A stretch of DNA of 64,000 nt from Margaritifera margaritifera (Eukaryota > Mollusca > Bivalvia > Unionida > Margaritiferidae), in NCBI GenBank assembly GCA_029931535.1, contig JAQPZY010001414.1:1876001-1940000 (forward strand). Direction: 5' to 3'. Of this stretch, positions 11,898 to 24,707 are shown piece after piece. Position numbers and translations under genes: made by a program. The first letter of the stretch is position 1. Each line of letters starts with the position of its first letter. The notes under the pieces are model-generated. The model was not told where the DNA came from, did not search any database, and saw only the letters and a program-made list of their open reading frames with translations.

Positions 11898-12539
11898 GAT
11901 GAACCTGTAAAACTTGAATATTGAACGTCTCCTCAATCTACAATAAATACATATGCATGTATATGTATAATTTAGCTCTTCAGATTATTAAAACGGAAAC
12001 GTTATTTAGACCGTGGAGGAGTTAATTATAAAGTCCTGGTTTAAAAATGCCGATGTGTTACTTCTCTGTAGTGTAGAAAACACACAAGACGCGTATTCTC
12101 ATTCTCTCTCTCTCTCTCGTCTTGTGAAAATACACTATCATCATATTTACCTGGAAAACTTTAATAATATACAAAATCACTGAGTCCGGCTGTCCGTTTT
12201 GTCTGGCGATCCACATAGAACTTCTCAATATGAATATTCTGATTTTATTTGTATGCATTTATTTATCTGTTTATTTATTACAGTCTATAGGAATTGTTCC
12301 TGGATAAAATATACGCCAAGCCCATTCCCACCAGTTTTTTCAGTCAGTTATGCTGAATTTATTTGCAATTTTAGGAATAAGTTCTCTGTTTTTGCAAGTT
12401 TTAGCTCTCTCTCTCTCTCTCAGTTTGCCTTATCGCTGCGTAGGACCTACTTATCATTATCTAAAGCAGATACTTGTAAGCACCTGTTGCTTGCCGACTA
12501 TCAGTCTCTACACTGGGCCGTCATTAAAAGAAAAGTCCA

Positions 12540-12676
12540 TATCAGTACTACAGGCCATCTGTCCACTGTGTATCAGTACCATAGGCCATCGGTCCAGTGT
12601 ATATCAGTACTATCATCCATCTGTCCAGTCTATATGAGTATCACAGAACATCGGTTCATTCTATATCAGTACTATA
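12540..12676. repeat. 31-bp minisatellite, inner copy A
   Basis: Four to five units of the same minisatellite as at 9,205-9,783. Confidence 0.9.
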
Positions 12677-13273
12677 GACAGAATAATAACAGAGATTTAG
12701 ATCCTGTACACGCAATTAAGAAAATGTTCATGAACAGGGGAAGAGAAAAAAAAAACAAAAAAAAAAAACAAAAAAAACAACAAACAATTCGACAAATAAC
12801 AAAAATATGAATGACTATCGGATTCTTTAACAAAGATATTATAAAATACAAAATACAATAATAATAATAGAAAAACAAACAAAATAAAAAATATGTCTTC
12901 TTATTGCAGTTTTCAAAACGTCGCGAATTGGGTGTTACATTTAACAATCCTGCTCTTAGCATATGGAATATATTCTTGTAAATGGGCTTTTATCTTTAGA
13001 TCTTGGATCGGCTAGGGATAGCCGCTCACCCATATCATAATTTGCATACCATTTGTGCTCATGTTTTCTGTTTAATTGTTCATTGCTTGATATTAATCCT
13101 TTTAATAGCAGATCCAGTTTTGGAATTATTTCGGTTCTATCACTCATTAATAGCTCATAACCAGGATATATTAAAAAATCTAATAAATGGCCTATATATC
13201 AGAAAAAAGTATTTTCAAAACTATTTTAAATACATGCTCGATCTTAAGATAAAATTCCCAACATGTTGACACT

Positions 13274-14536
13274 TCATTTTTTCATTTCTCCCGTAACCTT
13301 GCTGGTCGTAGGGGTGCCACTGATGAATTTGCGACAATCTCTCTCCATTTCGCCCTGTTTTCCACTGCTCTTTCGGACTTTGCAAAGTCCATGCCTGTCC
13401 ACTCTTTGATATTGTCTTCCCATCTCTTCTTCTGTCTGCCTCGTTTTCTCTTTCCTCTCACTGTGCCCTGTACGATTGTCTTCGACAGGCCAGTTGAGCG
13501 TGAGACGTGACCATACCATCTTAGTTTGCGTTTCTTTACAGTGGTGAGCAGATCTTCCTTAGGTCCAATTGCATCTTGGATTTTAGTGCGCACCTCCGCA
13601 TTGGAGACGTGGTCTAAGTATGAGATTTTCAGGATCCTTCGATAACATCTCATCTCTAAGGTATGGATACTTCTCTCTAATTCTGCTGTTAGGGTCCATG
13701 TCTTACATGCATATAGGAGTATGGACATGACGAGGATGCGCATAAGCTTGATCTTGGACCCAAGCGTGATTTTGCTGTCTTTCCAAATATGCTTCAGCCT
13801 AACCAGAGCATCTGTTGTCTGCGCAATCCTGGAAAGAACCTCAGGTTTTGAACCTTCATCAGAGGAGATAGCACCTAGGTACTTGAAGTTTGTTACTGTG
13901 CCCAGCTTCTGTCCATTCACTCTTATTTCCTTTTGGATGCCACTCGGGTTGTTTGTCATTAGGTTTGTCTTTTCAGCGTTGATCTCCATCCCATATCTTA
14001 GTGATGCTTGATTGAGACGGTTCACTAAGGCTTCCATTTCTTCTTCATCTCCTGCTAAGCCATCGATATCATCAGCGAAGGGCAGGTTGGTGATTGTTCT
14101 GCCTCCAACACTGAAACTGCCCTCATGGTCTTCCAAGGTGTAAGACATGATCCTTTCCAGGTAGATGTTGAAGAGAGTGGGTGAGAGAAGGCACCCCTGT
14201 CTGACTCCGACTGTGGTTCTGAACCAGTCTCCTGTGTTGCCATTGACGAGAACTGTACTAGTCACCTTGTCATACAGGGTTTCTATAGTGCGGATTAGTT
14301 TTGCATTTATGTTGTATATCCGCATGGTGGCCCACAAGGACGCATGCCATACCTTGTCAAAAGACTTCTTGAAGTCAATGAAGACATGATAAAGGTTCAG
14401 TTGATGCTGGATATATTTTCCACAGAGGATTCTAAGATTGAAAATCTGTTCTGTAGTGCTACGTCCTGCTCTGAAACCTGCCTGTTCTTCCGCAATGATG
14501 TGCTCTGCTTGGGGTTTCAGTCTATTGAGGATGATC
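13274..14536 (-). mobile_element. 5'-truncated LINE (RTE-like) insertion, copy A
   Basis: The minus-strand frame (13,282 to about 14,536) encodes the reverse-transcriptase core: FIDFKKSFDKVWH (motif A), VRQGCLLSPTLFN (motif B) and LPFADDID (motif C, FADD), then the GRQKKRWEDNI tail common in RTE-like elements. It lacks the endonuclease domain and the first RT segment, so it is 5'-truncated. It is flanked by the 8-bp target duplication TTGACACT (13,266-13,273 and 14,537-14,544) and ends in an A-rich ATGAAAAA-type tail. The ORF track into upstream codons is flank, not LINE. C has the empty site at 47,753-47,760. This copy has no stop within the frame. Confidence 0.9.
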
Positions 14537-15166
14537 TTGACACTAGAAAATACAAAAAATGGATTATTGATAAATATTTGAAGATAATAAAAGTAACTGA
14601 AAATGTTTGGGAATTTCCCTTTTTCGTTTCTCCTCCTCAAAAACAAATAATTTAAGGGCATCGATGCATTTCAATTATTACACCTGATACAACGGGTATA
14701 TTGGTAGTTGAGGATTACTGCTCGAGAACGTCTTAAAGTATGAGACTACTTCATCTAATTTTCACGCAAATTTCAAATCGAATTAAATTTGGAGGGATAT
14801 TAGTGTGTGCTAAATGTTCAGTCTGCAAGTGAGATATGCATTATTTAATACAGTTGATAATTTAAACTGTTGCAGCCGTTATGATATTGAGTGAGCCCTA
14901 TACCTTGACCAAACATGCATCATGGGTTTCAAAAGATTTAGAAGGGATGCTTGGAAGATTTCCTTATCTTGAATGTATGTATTTCAAAAATCTGTTGCAA
15001 TTACTGAATGCACTCCTGACAGTAATATTTTACAAATATTTCAGGCTAATATCAAATTATTACTCATTATGAAGAAAAATTCGAATCAGAATTGTTTGGT
15101 GCCATCATCTATTCTCTTTAATATACACAGGTGGCGCTGTATACACGCGGTGGGGAAGAATAAGAT

Positions 15167-15640
15167 GGCATCACGGTACAAATTGTTTTTCCATAGACCT
15201 TAATGTTAATGTTTGATGAAATAAATATACCTTCTCTTCTACTTTAGCATGCATGTCACACACTGTCATAGAGAGCAATATTAGATTGTCAATTTGACAG
15301 TGACAGAACCAGGTACTCCATTGCATTTAAGAGAGATAACTCTGCTGGAACTAGACACGGGTAAGAGTTATCCAGTCACAACAGACACATTTCCAAGTGA
15401 TGTGTATCACATTTTTAAAAAATCATAAAAAATACAAAACATGATCTACATATGAATTAACATAATCTCACATGTTGCTATGAGACTCAACTTTTTTTAA
15501 AGCCAGACAGAAACTACAACTCTTACATAATACACTAATCACAGCTAGATTTGTTGTTTATTTCTGAATACATTGTTCCTTACTACATCTTAAGCTCCGC
15601 CCCCCCCCCCCTGGGCTTGAGCAATTGGTACCGTGATACC
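15167..15640. mobile_element. Non-autonomous TIR element inside duplicated exon 3, copy A
   Basis: The ends are GGCATCACGGTACAAATTG and the inverse of GGTATCACGGTACCAATTG. The element splits the inner exon-3 copy and is flanked by AGAT(G) on both sides, a possible short target duplication. It has no coding capacity and contains a C-tract. B partner: 20,506-20,986. The intact exon 3 in the main A, B and C genes shows the empty site. Confidence 0.75.
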
Positions 15641-17031
15641 AGATGCCCTGCCGATATCGATACAGAAATTGTTTATTCAGGTCAGTAACCTTTCTGATTA
15701 GATAGTCATAATGCTGTAATTTGTAATAAATATACAGGTGGATCATCAGTTAAGTAGAACTCAAGATTTGTCACGTATTAAGCTTCTGGCAAAGATGTGA
15801 TCATATTAGATGAGAATTTGGCATTCCTATACAACGATCACACTCTCTTCAAACTGACCAACACGGCGGCACTCTCATCCCAAAACATGTCATGTGTCGT
15901 CTGCCGGAGTATGTTGAGGACCTCCACCTTTATGCTTCCAGGTTCCAAGCGGGTACATCTACCCGGACAAAACCGGACCACTAACCGAGGTGACGTGATT
16001 ACTATTTTTTATGTGTCGTATCCTGCTTCTGTAACTTGGCAATTTATTAATGATATTTTTACTTCTTCTGAATTTTTCCATAATTTTCATCAATTATCTC
16101 AAATGATTTAATGATTTTTTTTGCGAGGGGTAGGGGGGAGGGTCTCTCTCTATGGTCGAAGAAACATTTTCCTTTGATAATGGATAAACTATTTAACTTG
16201 GGATTTCATTAACGCCGAAAGGGACCGCTTGGTTTCTCAAATGTGGTGAAAAGTGAAGTCTGTAAAGAATGATTAGTAGATTCTAAGATTTACTTCCCTT
16301 TTCTATGGCAATAAATGTACGTGCACACCTTTCATATAAACATTTGCCAGACATTGCCCTCTAAAGGAGAAATGGCCAATGAAAACGATCTAATGTAAGC
16401 GCATTCAATGACATTGAGTAATGTTTGGAGAAAAGTAAACATTTTTGAATAGTAACCCATCTTCGTTATTGTTGTGTTGTATTGTGCGCCGGAAATGCAT
16501 TTAGCTTGGGATTTACACTACATATCCACATAGGAAGCTTAATACCTCTTTTTGAATATATCAAGAAGTTTCAGACGGAAACTTTTATTTTTTTATGGAA
16601 AATAATATCAATTTATCATTCCAGCATGCTCCTAAATTGAAATAAATGACTTGATATTTTCAAAACGGCAATTGCGAAAAAACTGTCTGCAGGAGGTTTT
16701 AAAAAATGCACTGTTTAGTATGACTAATTATTATAAAAGTAAGTTCGGTTTTAGGGCACAGGCAACTAATTATTTTGTAAACTACAGAACCAGCCTATGT
16801 GTGGTGGTATATTAAATACCGTAATAAAAGAATGACGGTCGCTGATTGGATGAAAGTAATTACCTGTAAAAACTAATGGAATTTTTCAGAAGAAGCCTAG
16901 GTATATGTAAATCGCACGCAATATTAGACTTGAACCTAACACATTTTCATTTTATTGTTCTCTCCGCACAGGTACAGAAGGATATAAACTAGATCTCATC
17001 AGGTCGGATTATTATAGCGGGCACCTACGAG

Positions 17032-19005
17032 GGAATGTGTCTCAGAAAAGAGCTGGCCAACAGGTCATTTTCATTTTGGATGTATCGTTCATGGGATGTC
17101 AACGTGATATGCCGATCTTACCACAAAAGCATAGCAACTGAGAGCCAAAAATTAACGTTACGGTTATCGGGTTTTAATTAGTTTTTTGTGCCCATATGGA
17201 CCAAAGGGAATGCGTATCGATCCATGTTATAAATTATATTTGGAATGAGTACTCAAGTGGTAATGTTACATATATCAAATATAGAGCAATAGTATATATG
17301 TGTAATTTTACCACATGATGTAATTTGTGACGTAATGACGTAATGTAAGACTCAAACTTCTCTTTTACTCCTATACCCCTTTGAGCTTTAATGACAGTTC
17401 TCAAGTTTTCAGGTAATTTTTTAATCGTCCTCGCAGTTATGCAGTATACTGAAGAAAAAAGTCAGTAATAATCGTCGTACGAATAAATGTCACAAAACTC
17501 AGCGAATAATTGCAGCCTTTTCTCACCAAGGCTCTCAAAAATATATTTATTTCCATCTTACGTATAATTTATATTTGGAATGAGCACTCGTGTAAATTAT
17601 CTGTTTAACTGTGAATTCCATATTTTTTCTGGGTATAAAATCTTAAGGAAGTCTTATATTAACACCCCAACAACAACAAAACAAACAACAAAAACAGAAT
17701 AATAATACCTTTCCCCCCACCCCACCCACCAACAAAAAAAAAACAACAAAACAAAACAACAACAACAAGGAACAAAACAAACAAATACAAAATCAAAACA
17801 TGCACGTATCAAAACAATTGATCGGTTCAGGTTCTTTTTCATATGAAGGTGATGGGTATATAAACTTGATGTAAAAAAGAAATAAAGTTTCTAAGGTAAT
17901 CCAAGTGTACAAAATATATTAGACTGTATCTTAGTGATCTTCTTTAGTGATTTTATATTTTGAATTATTATACTAACAAGCACCTCAAGATCAAAACAAA
18001 TAAAAAACGTTGATGATCCTGTATTTTTATTCCTGCAACACCTGTTCCAAGCTGCTATCTGCATGCGTTTCATTAGATTCAGTTCTGTAAAATATTTCAG
18101 CAATAATATCGATTTGTTTCAGCTTAGTGCCAAAGTGTTGATAAAGGTTATATTTGCAATTGCAGGAGGATTACTTCATTACGAAAAAACAAGCCGTTTT
18201 TATATAGATCTTCAGACTTGGACAACTTAATGTTAACACATTTCTGTTTTGTTACTGTCAGTAAAGGGGTTTCTGTTTGAATTGCCTGATTAACAACATT
18301 GAAACTGCAACAATTTCATAATGAAGACGTTTACTACTGTAAAGAATAGTATGTACCAAGCTAAAACTGTTATTACACAATAATAGTTCCTAATGTATTT
18401 AAAAGCAAAAATAAAAATAATCATTTTAGCACGCGAATAATGTGTAGGGTATAAATGTGGTAGGGGTATTTAGTGTTAACCTTATCTGTCCGAATATCTG
18501 TCTGTCACACCTTGGTTCATGTTTGTGTGTAGGTTATTTCAGGCACTATGGTGGGACATCCATGTTCCATGCACACATTTCTAGTTCTAATCTACTCTTG
18601 ACATTTAAAACACTTTCGGTTGCAGTTCCTTAGGCTATGGGGAACTAACATTGAGACGTATACTTACATAATAGGACGGTATTGGTTAAAATACGTAGTA
18701 AGTCTGAATAGTTCTTGACTTCCCTCGCGGAAGCCGTGTCGAAATATCATTACTCTGCGGAAAAGGTTGTCAAAGTCAACGATGCGGGCACACTCTATAG
18801 CACCACTACATCTACCTTGACAAAGTACGAAGGAAGCCTACTATGAAGTATATACACGGGTGACGTAGCGTGATATAGGGATGAGAGGGGCACTTACTTC
18901 CTTGACAGGGACGGGCACGTGTTCGGGTGACTGTCTGATTACCTGTATTTTGTCTAAAGATTGCAATCAAACTATAAATCTATTAATCATTGCGAAAAAC
19001 ATGGT
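17032..19005 (+). repeat. Palindrome spacer, inverse of C 41,740-44,300
   Basis: No gene seen. The block is recognisable in inverse in copy C: for example the stretch around 17,390-17,560 matches 43,770-43,930, and 18,430-18,540 matches 42,230-42,320. C-tracts and CAA-rich low-complexity sequence lie at 17,665-17,790. It is absent from arm B, so the centre of the palindrome is asymmetric. Confidence 0.85.
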
Positions 19006-19116
19006 ATCACCCCCACCTCACCTCCCTCCACACGTATAGAATCAACCAAATCACACCATTTACGAACGATGTCAACTGCAGCCAGAACGTTATCTTTTTC
19101 ACTCTTAAATTGCCTC
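19006..19116. other. Palindrome junction
   Basis: Sequence collinear with the inverted spacer ends near a GGTATCAC motif. After a short C-rich stretch the strand direction switches: 19,041-19,112 matches C 41,640-41,715 in direct orientation and then runs into arm B at CCTCGTAGGTGCCCGC. This is the turning point of the palindrome and carries the one-sided 2.6-kb loss. Confidence 0.75.
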
Positions 19117-20505
19117 GTAGGTGCCCGCTATAATAATCCGACCTGATGAGATCTAGTTTATATCCTTGTGTACCTGTGCGGCGAGAACAATAAAATGAAA
19201 ATGTGTTAGGTTCAAGTCTAATATTGCGTGCGATTTACATATACCTAGGCTTCTTCTGAAAAATTCCATTAGTTTTTACAGGTAATTACTTTCATCCAAT
19301 CAGCGACCGTCATTCTTTTATTACGGTATTTAATATACCACCACACATAGGCTGGTTCTGTAGTTTACAAAATAATTAGTTGCCTGTGCCCTAAAACCGA
19401 ACTTACTTTTATAATAATTAGTCATACTAAACAGTGCATTTTTTTAAAACCTCCTGCAGACAGTTTCTTCGCAATTACCGTTTTGAATATATCCAGTCAT
19501 TTATTTCAATTTAGGAGCATGCTGGAATGATAAATTGATAATATTTTCCATAAAAAAATAAAAGTTTCCGTTTGAAACTTCTTGATATATTCAAAAAGAG
19601 GTATTTAGCTTCCTATGTGGATATGTAGTGTAAATCCCAAGCTAAATGCATTTCCGGCGCACAATACAACACAACAATAACGAAGATGGGTTACTATTCA
19701 AAAATGTTTACTTTTCTCCAAACATTACTCAGTGCCATTGAATGCGCTTACATTAGATCGTTTCCATTGGCCATTTCTCCTTTAGAGGGCAATGTCTGGC
19801 AAATGTTTATATGAAAGGTGTGCACGTACATTTATTGCCATAGAAAAGGGAAGTAAATCTTAGAATCTACTAATCATTCTTTACAGACTTCACTTTTCAC
19901 CACATTTGAGAAACCAAGCGGTCCCTTTCGGCGTTAATGAAATCCCAAGTTAAATAGTTTATCCATTATCAAAGGAAAATGTTTCTTCGACCATAGAGAG
20001 AGACCCTCCCCCCTACCCCTCGCAAAAAAAATCATTAAATCATTTGAGATAATTGATGAAAATTATGGAAAAATTCAGAAGAAGTAAAAATATCATTAAT
20101 AAATTGCCAAGTTACAGAAGCAGGATATTACACATAAAAAATAGTAATCACGTCACCTCGGTTAGTGGTCCTGTTTTGTCCGGGTAGATGTACCCGCTTG
20201 GAACCTGGAAGCATAAAGGTGGAGATCCTCAACATACTCCGGCAGACGACACATGGCATGTTTTGGGATGAGAGTGCCTCCGTGTTGGTCAGTTTGAAGA
20301 GAGTGTGATCGTTGTATAGGAATGCCAAATTCTCATCTAATATGATCACATCTTTGCCAGAAGCTTAACACGTGACAAATCTTGAGTTCTACTTAACTGA
20401 TGATCCACCTGTATATTTATTACAAATTACAGCATTATGACTATCTAATCAGAAATGTTACTGACCTGAATAAACAATTTCTGTATCGATATCGGCAGGG
20501 AATCT

Positions 20506-20986
20506 GGTATCACGGTACCAATTGCTCAAGACCATGGGGGGGGTGGGGGTGGGGGGCGGAGCTTAAGATGTAAGGAACAATGTATTCAGAAATAAACAAC
20601 AAATCTAGCTGTGATTAGTGTATTATGTAAGAGTTGTAGTTTCTGTCTGGCTTTAAAAAAAGTTGAGTCTCATAGCAACATGTGAGATTATGTTAATTCA
20701 TATGTAGATCATGTTTTGTATTTTTTATGATTTTTTAAAAATGTGATACACATCACTTGGAAATGTGTCTGTTGTGACTGGATAACTCTTACCCGTGTCT
20801 AGTTCCAGCAGAGTTATCTCTCTTAAATGCAATGGAGTACCTGGTTCTGTCACTGTCAAATTTACAATCTAATATTGCTCTCTATGACAGTGTGTGACAT
20901 GCATGCTAAAGTAGAAGAGAAGGTATATTTATTTCATCAAACATTAACATTAAGGTCTATGGAAAAACAATTTGTACCGTGATGCC
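20506..20986. mobile_element. Non-autonomous TIR element inside duplicated exon 3, copy B
   Basis: Mirror copy of the element at 15,167-15,640, with the same ends and a G-tract where A has a C-tract. Confidence 0.75.
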
Positions 20987-21616
20987 ATCTTATTCTTCCC
21001 CACCGCGTGTATACAGCGCCACCTGTGTATATTAAAGAGAATAGATGATGGCACCAAACAATTCTGATTCGAATTTTTCTTCATAATGAGTAATAGTTTG
21101 ATATTAGCCTGAAATATTTGTAAAATATTACTGTCAGGAGTGCATTCAGTAATTGCAACAGGTTTTTGAAATACATACATTCAAGATAAGGAAATCTTCC
21201 ACGCATCCCTTCTAAATCTTTTGAAACCCATGATGCATGTTTGGTCAAGGTATAGGGCTCACTCAATATCATAACGGCTGCAACAGTTTAAATTATCAAC
21301 TGTATTAAATAATGCATATCTCACTTGCAGACTGAACATTTAGCACACACTAATATCCCTCCAAATTTAATTCGACTTGAAATTTGCGTGAAAATTAGAT
21401 GAAGTAGTCTCATACTTTAAGACGTTCTCGAGCAGTAATCCTCAACTACCAATATACCCGTTGTATCAGGTGTAATAATTGAAATGCATCGATGCCCTTA
21501 AATTATTTGTTTTTGAGGAGGAGAAACGAAAAAGTGAAATTCCCAAACATTTTCAGTTACTTTTATTATCTTCAAATATTTATCAATAATCCATTTTTTG
21601 TATTTTCTAGTGTCAA

Positions 21617-22880
21617 AATCATCCTCAATAGACTGAAACCCCAAGCAGAGCACATCATTGCGGAAGAACAGGCAGGTTTCAGAGCAGGACGTAGCACTAC
21701 AGAACAGATTTTCAATCTTAGAATCCTCTGTGAAAAATATATCCAGCATCAACTGAACCTTTATCATGTCTTCATTGACTTCAAGAAGTCTTTCGACAAG
21801 GTATGGCATGCGTCCTTGTGGGCCACCATGCGGATATACAACATAAATGCAAAACTAATCCGCACTATAGAAACCCTGTATGACAAGGCGACTAGTACAG
21901 TTCTCGTCAATGGCAACACAGGAGACTGGTTCAGAACCACAGTCGGAGTCAGACAGGGGTGCCTTCTCTCACCCACTCTCTTCAACATCTACCTGGAAAG
22001 GATCATGTCTTACACCTTGGAAGACCATGAGGGCAGTTTCAGTGTTGGAGGCAGAACAATCACCAACCTGCCCTTCGCTGATGATATCGATGGCTTAGCA
22101 GGAGATGAAGAAGAAATGGAAGCCTTAGTGAACCGTCTCAATCAAGCATCACTAAGATATGGGATGGAGATCAACGCTGAAAAGACAAACCTAATGACAA
22201 ACAACCCGAGTGGCATCCAAAAGGAAATAAGAGTGAATGGACAGAAGCTGGGCACAGTAACAAACTTCAAGTACCTAGGTGCTATCTCCTCTGATGAAGG
22301 TTCAAAACCTGAGGTTCTTTCCAGGATTGCGCAGACAACAGATGCTCTGGTTAGGCTGAAGCATATTTGGAAAGACAGCAACATCACGCTTGGGTCCAAG
22401 ATCAAGCTTATGCGCATCCTCGTCATGTCCATACTCCTATATGCATGTAAGACATGGACCCTAACAGCAGAATTAGAGAGAAGAATCCATACCTTAGAGA
22501 TGAGATGTTATCGAAGGATCCTGAAAATCTCATACTTAGACCACGTCTCCAATGCGGAGGTTCGCACTAAAATCCAAGATGCAATTGGACCTTAGGAAGA
22601 TCTGCTCACCACTGTAAAGAAACGCAAACTAAGATGGTATGGTCACGTCTCACGCTCAACTGGCCTGTCGAAGACAATCGTACAGGGCACAGTGAGAGGA
22701 AAGAGAAAACGAGGCAGACAGAAGAAGAGATGGGAAGACAATATCAAAGAGTGGACAGGCATGGACTTTGCAAAGTCCGAAAGAGCAGTGGAAAACAGGG
22801 CGAAATGGAGAGAGATTGTCGCAAAGTCATCAGTGGCGCCCCTACGACCAGCAAGATTACGGGAGAAATGAAAAAAATGA
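21617..22880 (+). mobile_element. 5'-truncated LINE (RTE-like) insertion, copy B
   Basis: Mirror copy of the A insertion, with target duplication AGTGTCAA at 21,609-21,616 and 22,881-22,888. Over the shared frame it differs from A at about five residues. An AAG lysine codon in A is TAG here (22,593-22,595), which splits the reading frame; the frame stays open afterwards to the end near 22,870. The same motifs are present: FIDFKKSFDKVWH, VRQGCLLSP, FADDID. It cannot be autonomous. Confidence 0.9.
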
Positions 22881-23474
22881 AGTGTCAACATGTTGGGAAT
22901 TTTATCTTAAGATCGAGCATGTATTTAAAATAGTTTTGAAAATACTTTTTTCTGATATATAGGCCATTTATTAGATTTTTTAATATATCCTGGTTATGAG
23001 CTATTAATGAGTGATAGAACCGAAATAATTCCAAAACTGGATCTGCTATTAAAAGGATTAATATCAAGCAATAAACAATTAAACAGAAAACATGAGCAAA
23101 AATGGGTATGCAAATTATGATATGGGTGAGCGGCTATCCCTAGCCGATCCAAGATCTAAAGATAAAAGCCCATTTACAAGAATATATTCCATATGCTAAG
23201 AGCAGGATTGTTAAATGTAACACCCAATTCGCGACGTTTTGAAAACTGCAATAAGAAGACATATTTTTTATTTTGTTTGTTTTTTTATTATTATTATTGT
23301 ATTTTGTATTTTATAATATCTTTGTTAAAGAATCCGATAGTCATTCATATTTTTGTTATTTGTCGAATTGTTTGTTGTTGTTTTTTTTTTGTTTTTTTTT
23401 TTCTCTTCCCCTGTTCATGAACATTTGCTTAATTGCGTGTACAGGATCTAAATCTCTGTTATTATTCTGTCTAT

Positions 23475-23612
23475 AGTACTGATATAGAATGAACCGATGT
23501 TCTGTGGTACTCATATAGACTGGACAGATGGATGATAGTACTGATATACACTGGACCGATGGCCTATGGTACTGATACACAGTGGACAGATGGCCTGTAG
23601 TACTGATATGGA
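23475..23612. repeat. 31-bp minisatellite, inner copy B
   Basis: Four to five units, mirror of 12,540-12,676. Confidence 0.9.
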
Positions 23613-23721
23613 CTTTTCTTTTAATGACGGCCCAGTGTAGAGACTGATAGTCGGCAAGCAACAGGTGCTTACAAGTATCTGCTTTAGATAATGATAAGTA
23701 GGTCCTACGCAGCGATAAGGC

Positions 23722-23727
<6 letters not shown>

Positions 23728-23791
<64 letters not shown>

Positions 23792-23800
23792 AGGGAGGGA
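23728..23800. repeat. (GA)n with GGGA end
   Basis: Long GA run next to the duplicated exon 2. The A partner is reduced to a short CT run because a deletion removed the adjacent exon copy. Confidence 0.9.
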
Positions 23801-24628
23801 GAGAGGAACCAGTCCCAATTGGTGTTTGTATATGTTGTTGATATTTATTCATGGTATTGTTCTCTATTTCTTGACCTATGTCATCCACTGCACGGCGGAG
23901 GCGTTCCCGTTTTGCAAACTGTAATAATTGCAATCATCTGTTTTCCGCTTTTGAAAGTCTAGAATTTTTAATCATGCATTTATTTGCTTTTAACAGACAG
24001 ATTTTTGGGGACAGATGCGCTCCTGAGAAAATGCAGTACATGGTATTTGATTAAGCTATCCCATAATACCTGTTTTTAAAAGTCCAGCGTAACTAAATAT
24101 TGAAGCTGTAAGTAAAAGTAGCTAAAACTTGCAAAAACAGAGAACTTATTCCTAAAATTGCAAATAAATTCAGCATAACTGACTGAAAAAACTGGTGGGA
24201 ATGGGCTTGGCGTATATTTTATCCAGGAACAATTCCTATAGACTGTAATAAATAAACAGATAAATAAATGCATACAAATAAAATCAGAATATTCATATTG
24301 AGAAGTTTTATGTGGATCGCCAGACAAAACGGACAGCCGGACTCAGTGATTTTGTATATTATTAAAGTTTTCCAGGTAAATATGATGATAGTGTATTTTC
24401 ACAAGACGAGAGAGAGAGAGAGAATGAGAATACGCGTCTTGTGTGTTTTCTACACTACAGAGAAGTAACACATCGGCATTTTTAAACCAGGACTTTATAA
24501 TTAACTCCTCCACGGCCTAAATAACGTTTCCGTTTTAATAATCTGAAGAGCTAAATTATACATATACATGCATATGTATTTATTGTAGATTGAGGAGACG
24601 TTCAATATTCAAGTTTTACAGGTTCATC

Positions 24629-24634
24629 TTTATT
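24629..24634 (-). promoter_or_regulatory. Polyadenylation signal of collagen-like gene, copy B
   Basis: AATAAA on minus, about 75 bases past the stop at 24,708, conserved in all three copies. Confidence 0.65.
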
Positions 24635-24707
24635 CAGAAAAATATGTTTTTTTAGTTGCGTGAAGTTTGCTGTTCCAAAAGATCAAAAGAAGAGAAAATG
24701 GGTATAT

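Larger units (their letters stand above)
12406..16111 (+). pseudogene. Inner partial duplicate of collagen-like gene, copy A
   Basis: A second, decayed set of collagen-gene parts lies downstream of the main copy: a short 31-bp minisatellite, intron-2 sequence with a LINE insert, an exon-3 copy (15,131-15,166 and 15,641-15,680) split by a TIR element, and an exon-4 fragment (about 15,820-15,950, with ALSSQNMSCVVCRSMLRTST). Intron 3 is largely deleted, and exon 4 runs into unrelated sequence after MLPGSK. The exon-2 duplicate still present in B (23,810-23,918) is deleted here between CT-rich ends. No exon 1 copy is seen. Not expected to give a functional protein. Confidence 0.8.
20128..23918 (-). 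pseudogene. Inner partial duplicate of collagen-like gene, copy B
   Basis: On minus: an exon-2 copy (23,810-23,918, 109 nt, open, with RLRR before AVDD and a GT donor), a short minisatellite, the LINE insert, an exon-3 copy cut in two (20,987-21,022 and 20,466-20,505) by a TIR element, and an exon-4 fragment (within 20,128-20,349). The exon-4 fragment keeps ALSSQNMPCVVCRS and then diverges after MLPGSK. There is no exon 1 and intron 3 has collapsed. The block resembles 24,950-27,606 and so probably arose by tandem duplication of exons 2-4 before the palindrome formed. Exon 2 could in principle be spliced as an alternative, but nothing shows that it is. Confidence 0.8.

Noticed and set aside
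13721..14655. Plus-strand ORFs across the LINE fragment (partners at 21,498-22,432)
   Set aside because: Antisense shadows of the reverse-transcriptase frame.
17654..17842. Hydrophobic minus ORF (also 43,473-43,670)
   Set aside because: Made of CAA/GTT-rich low-complexity sequence and not preserved between copies.
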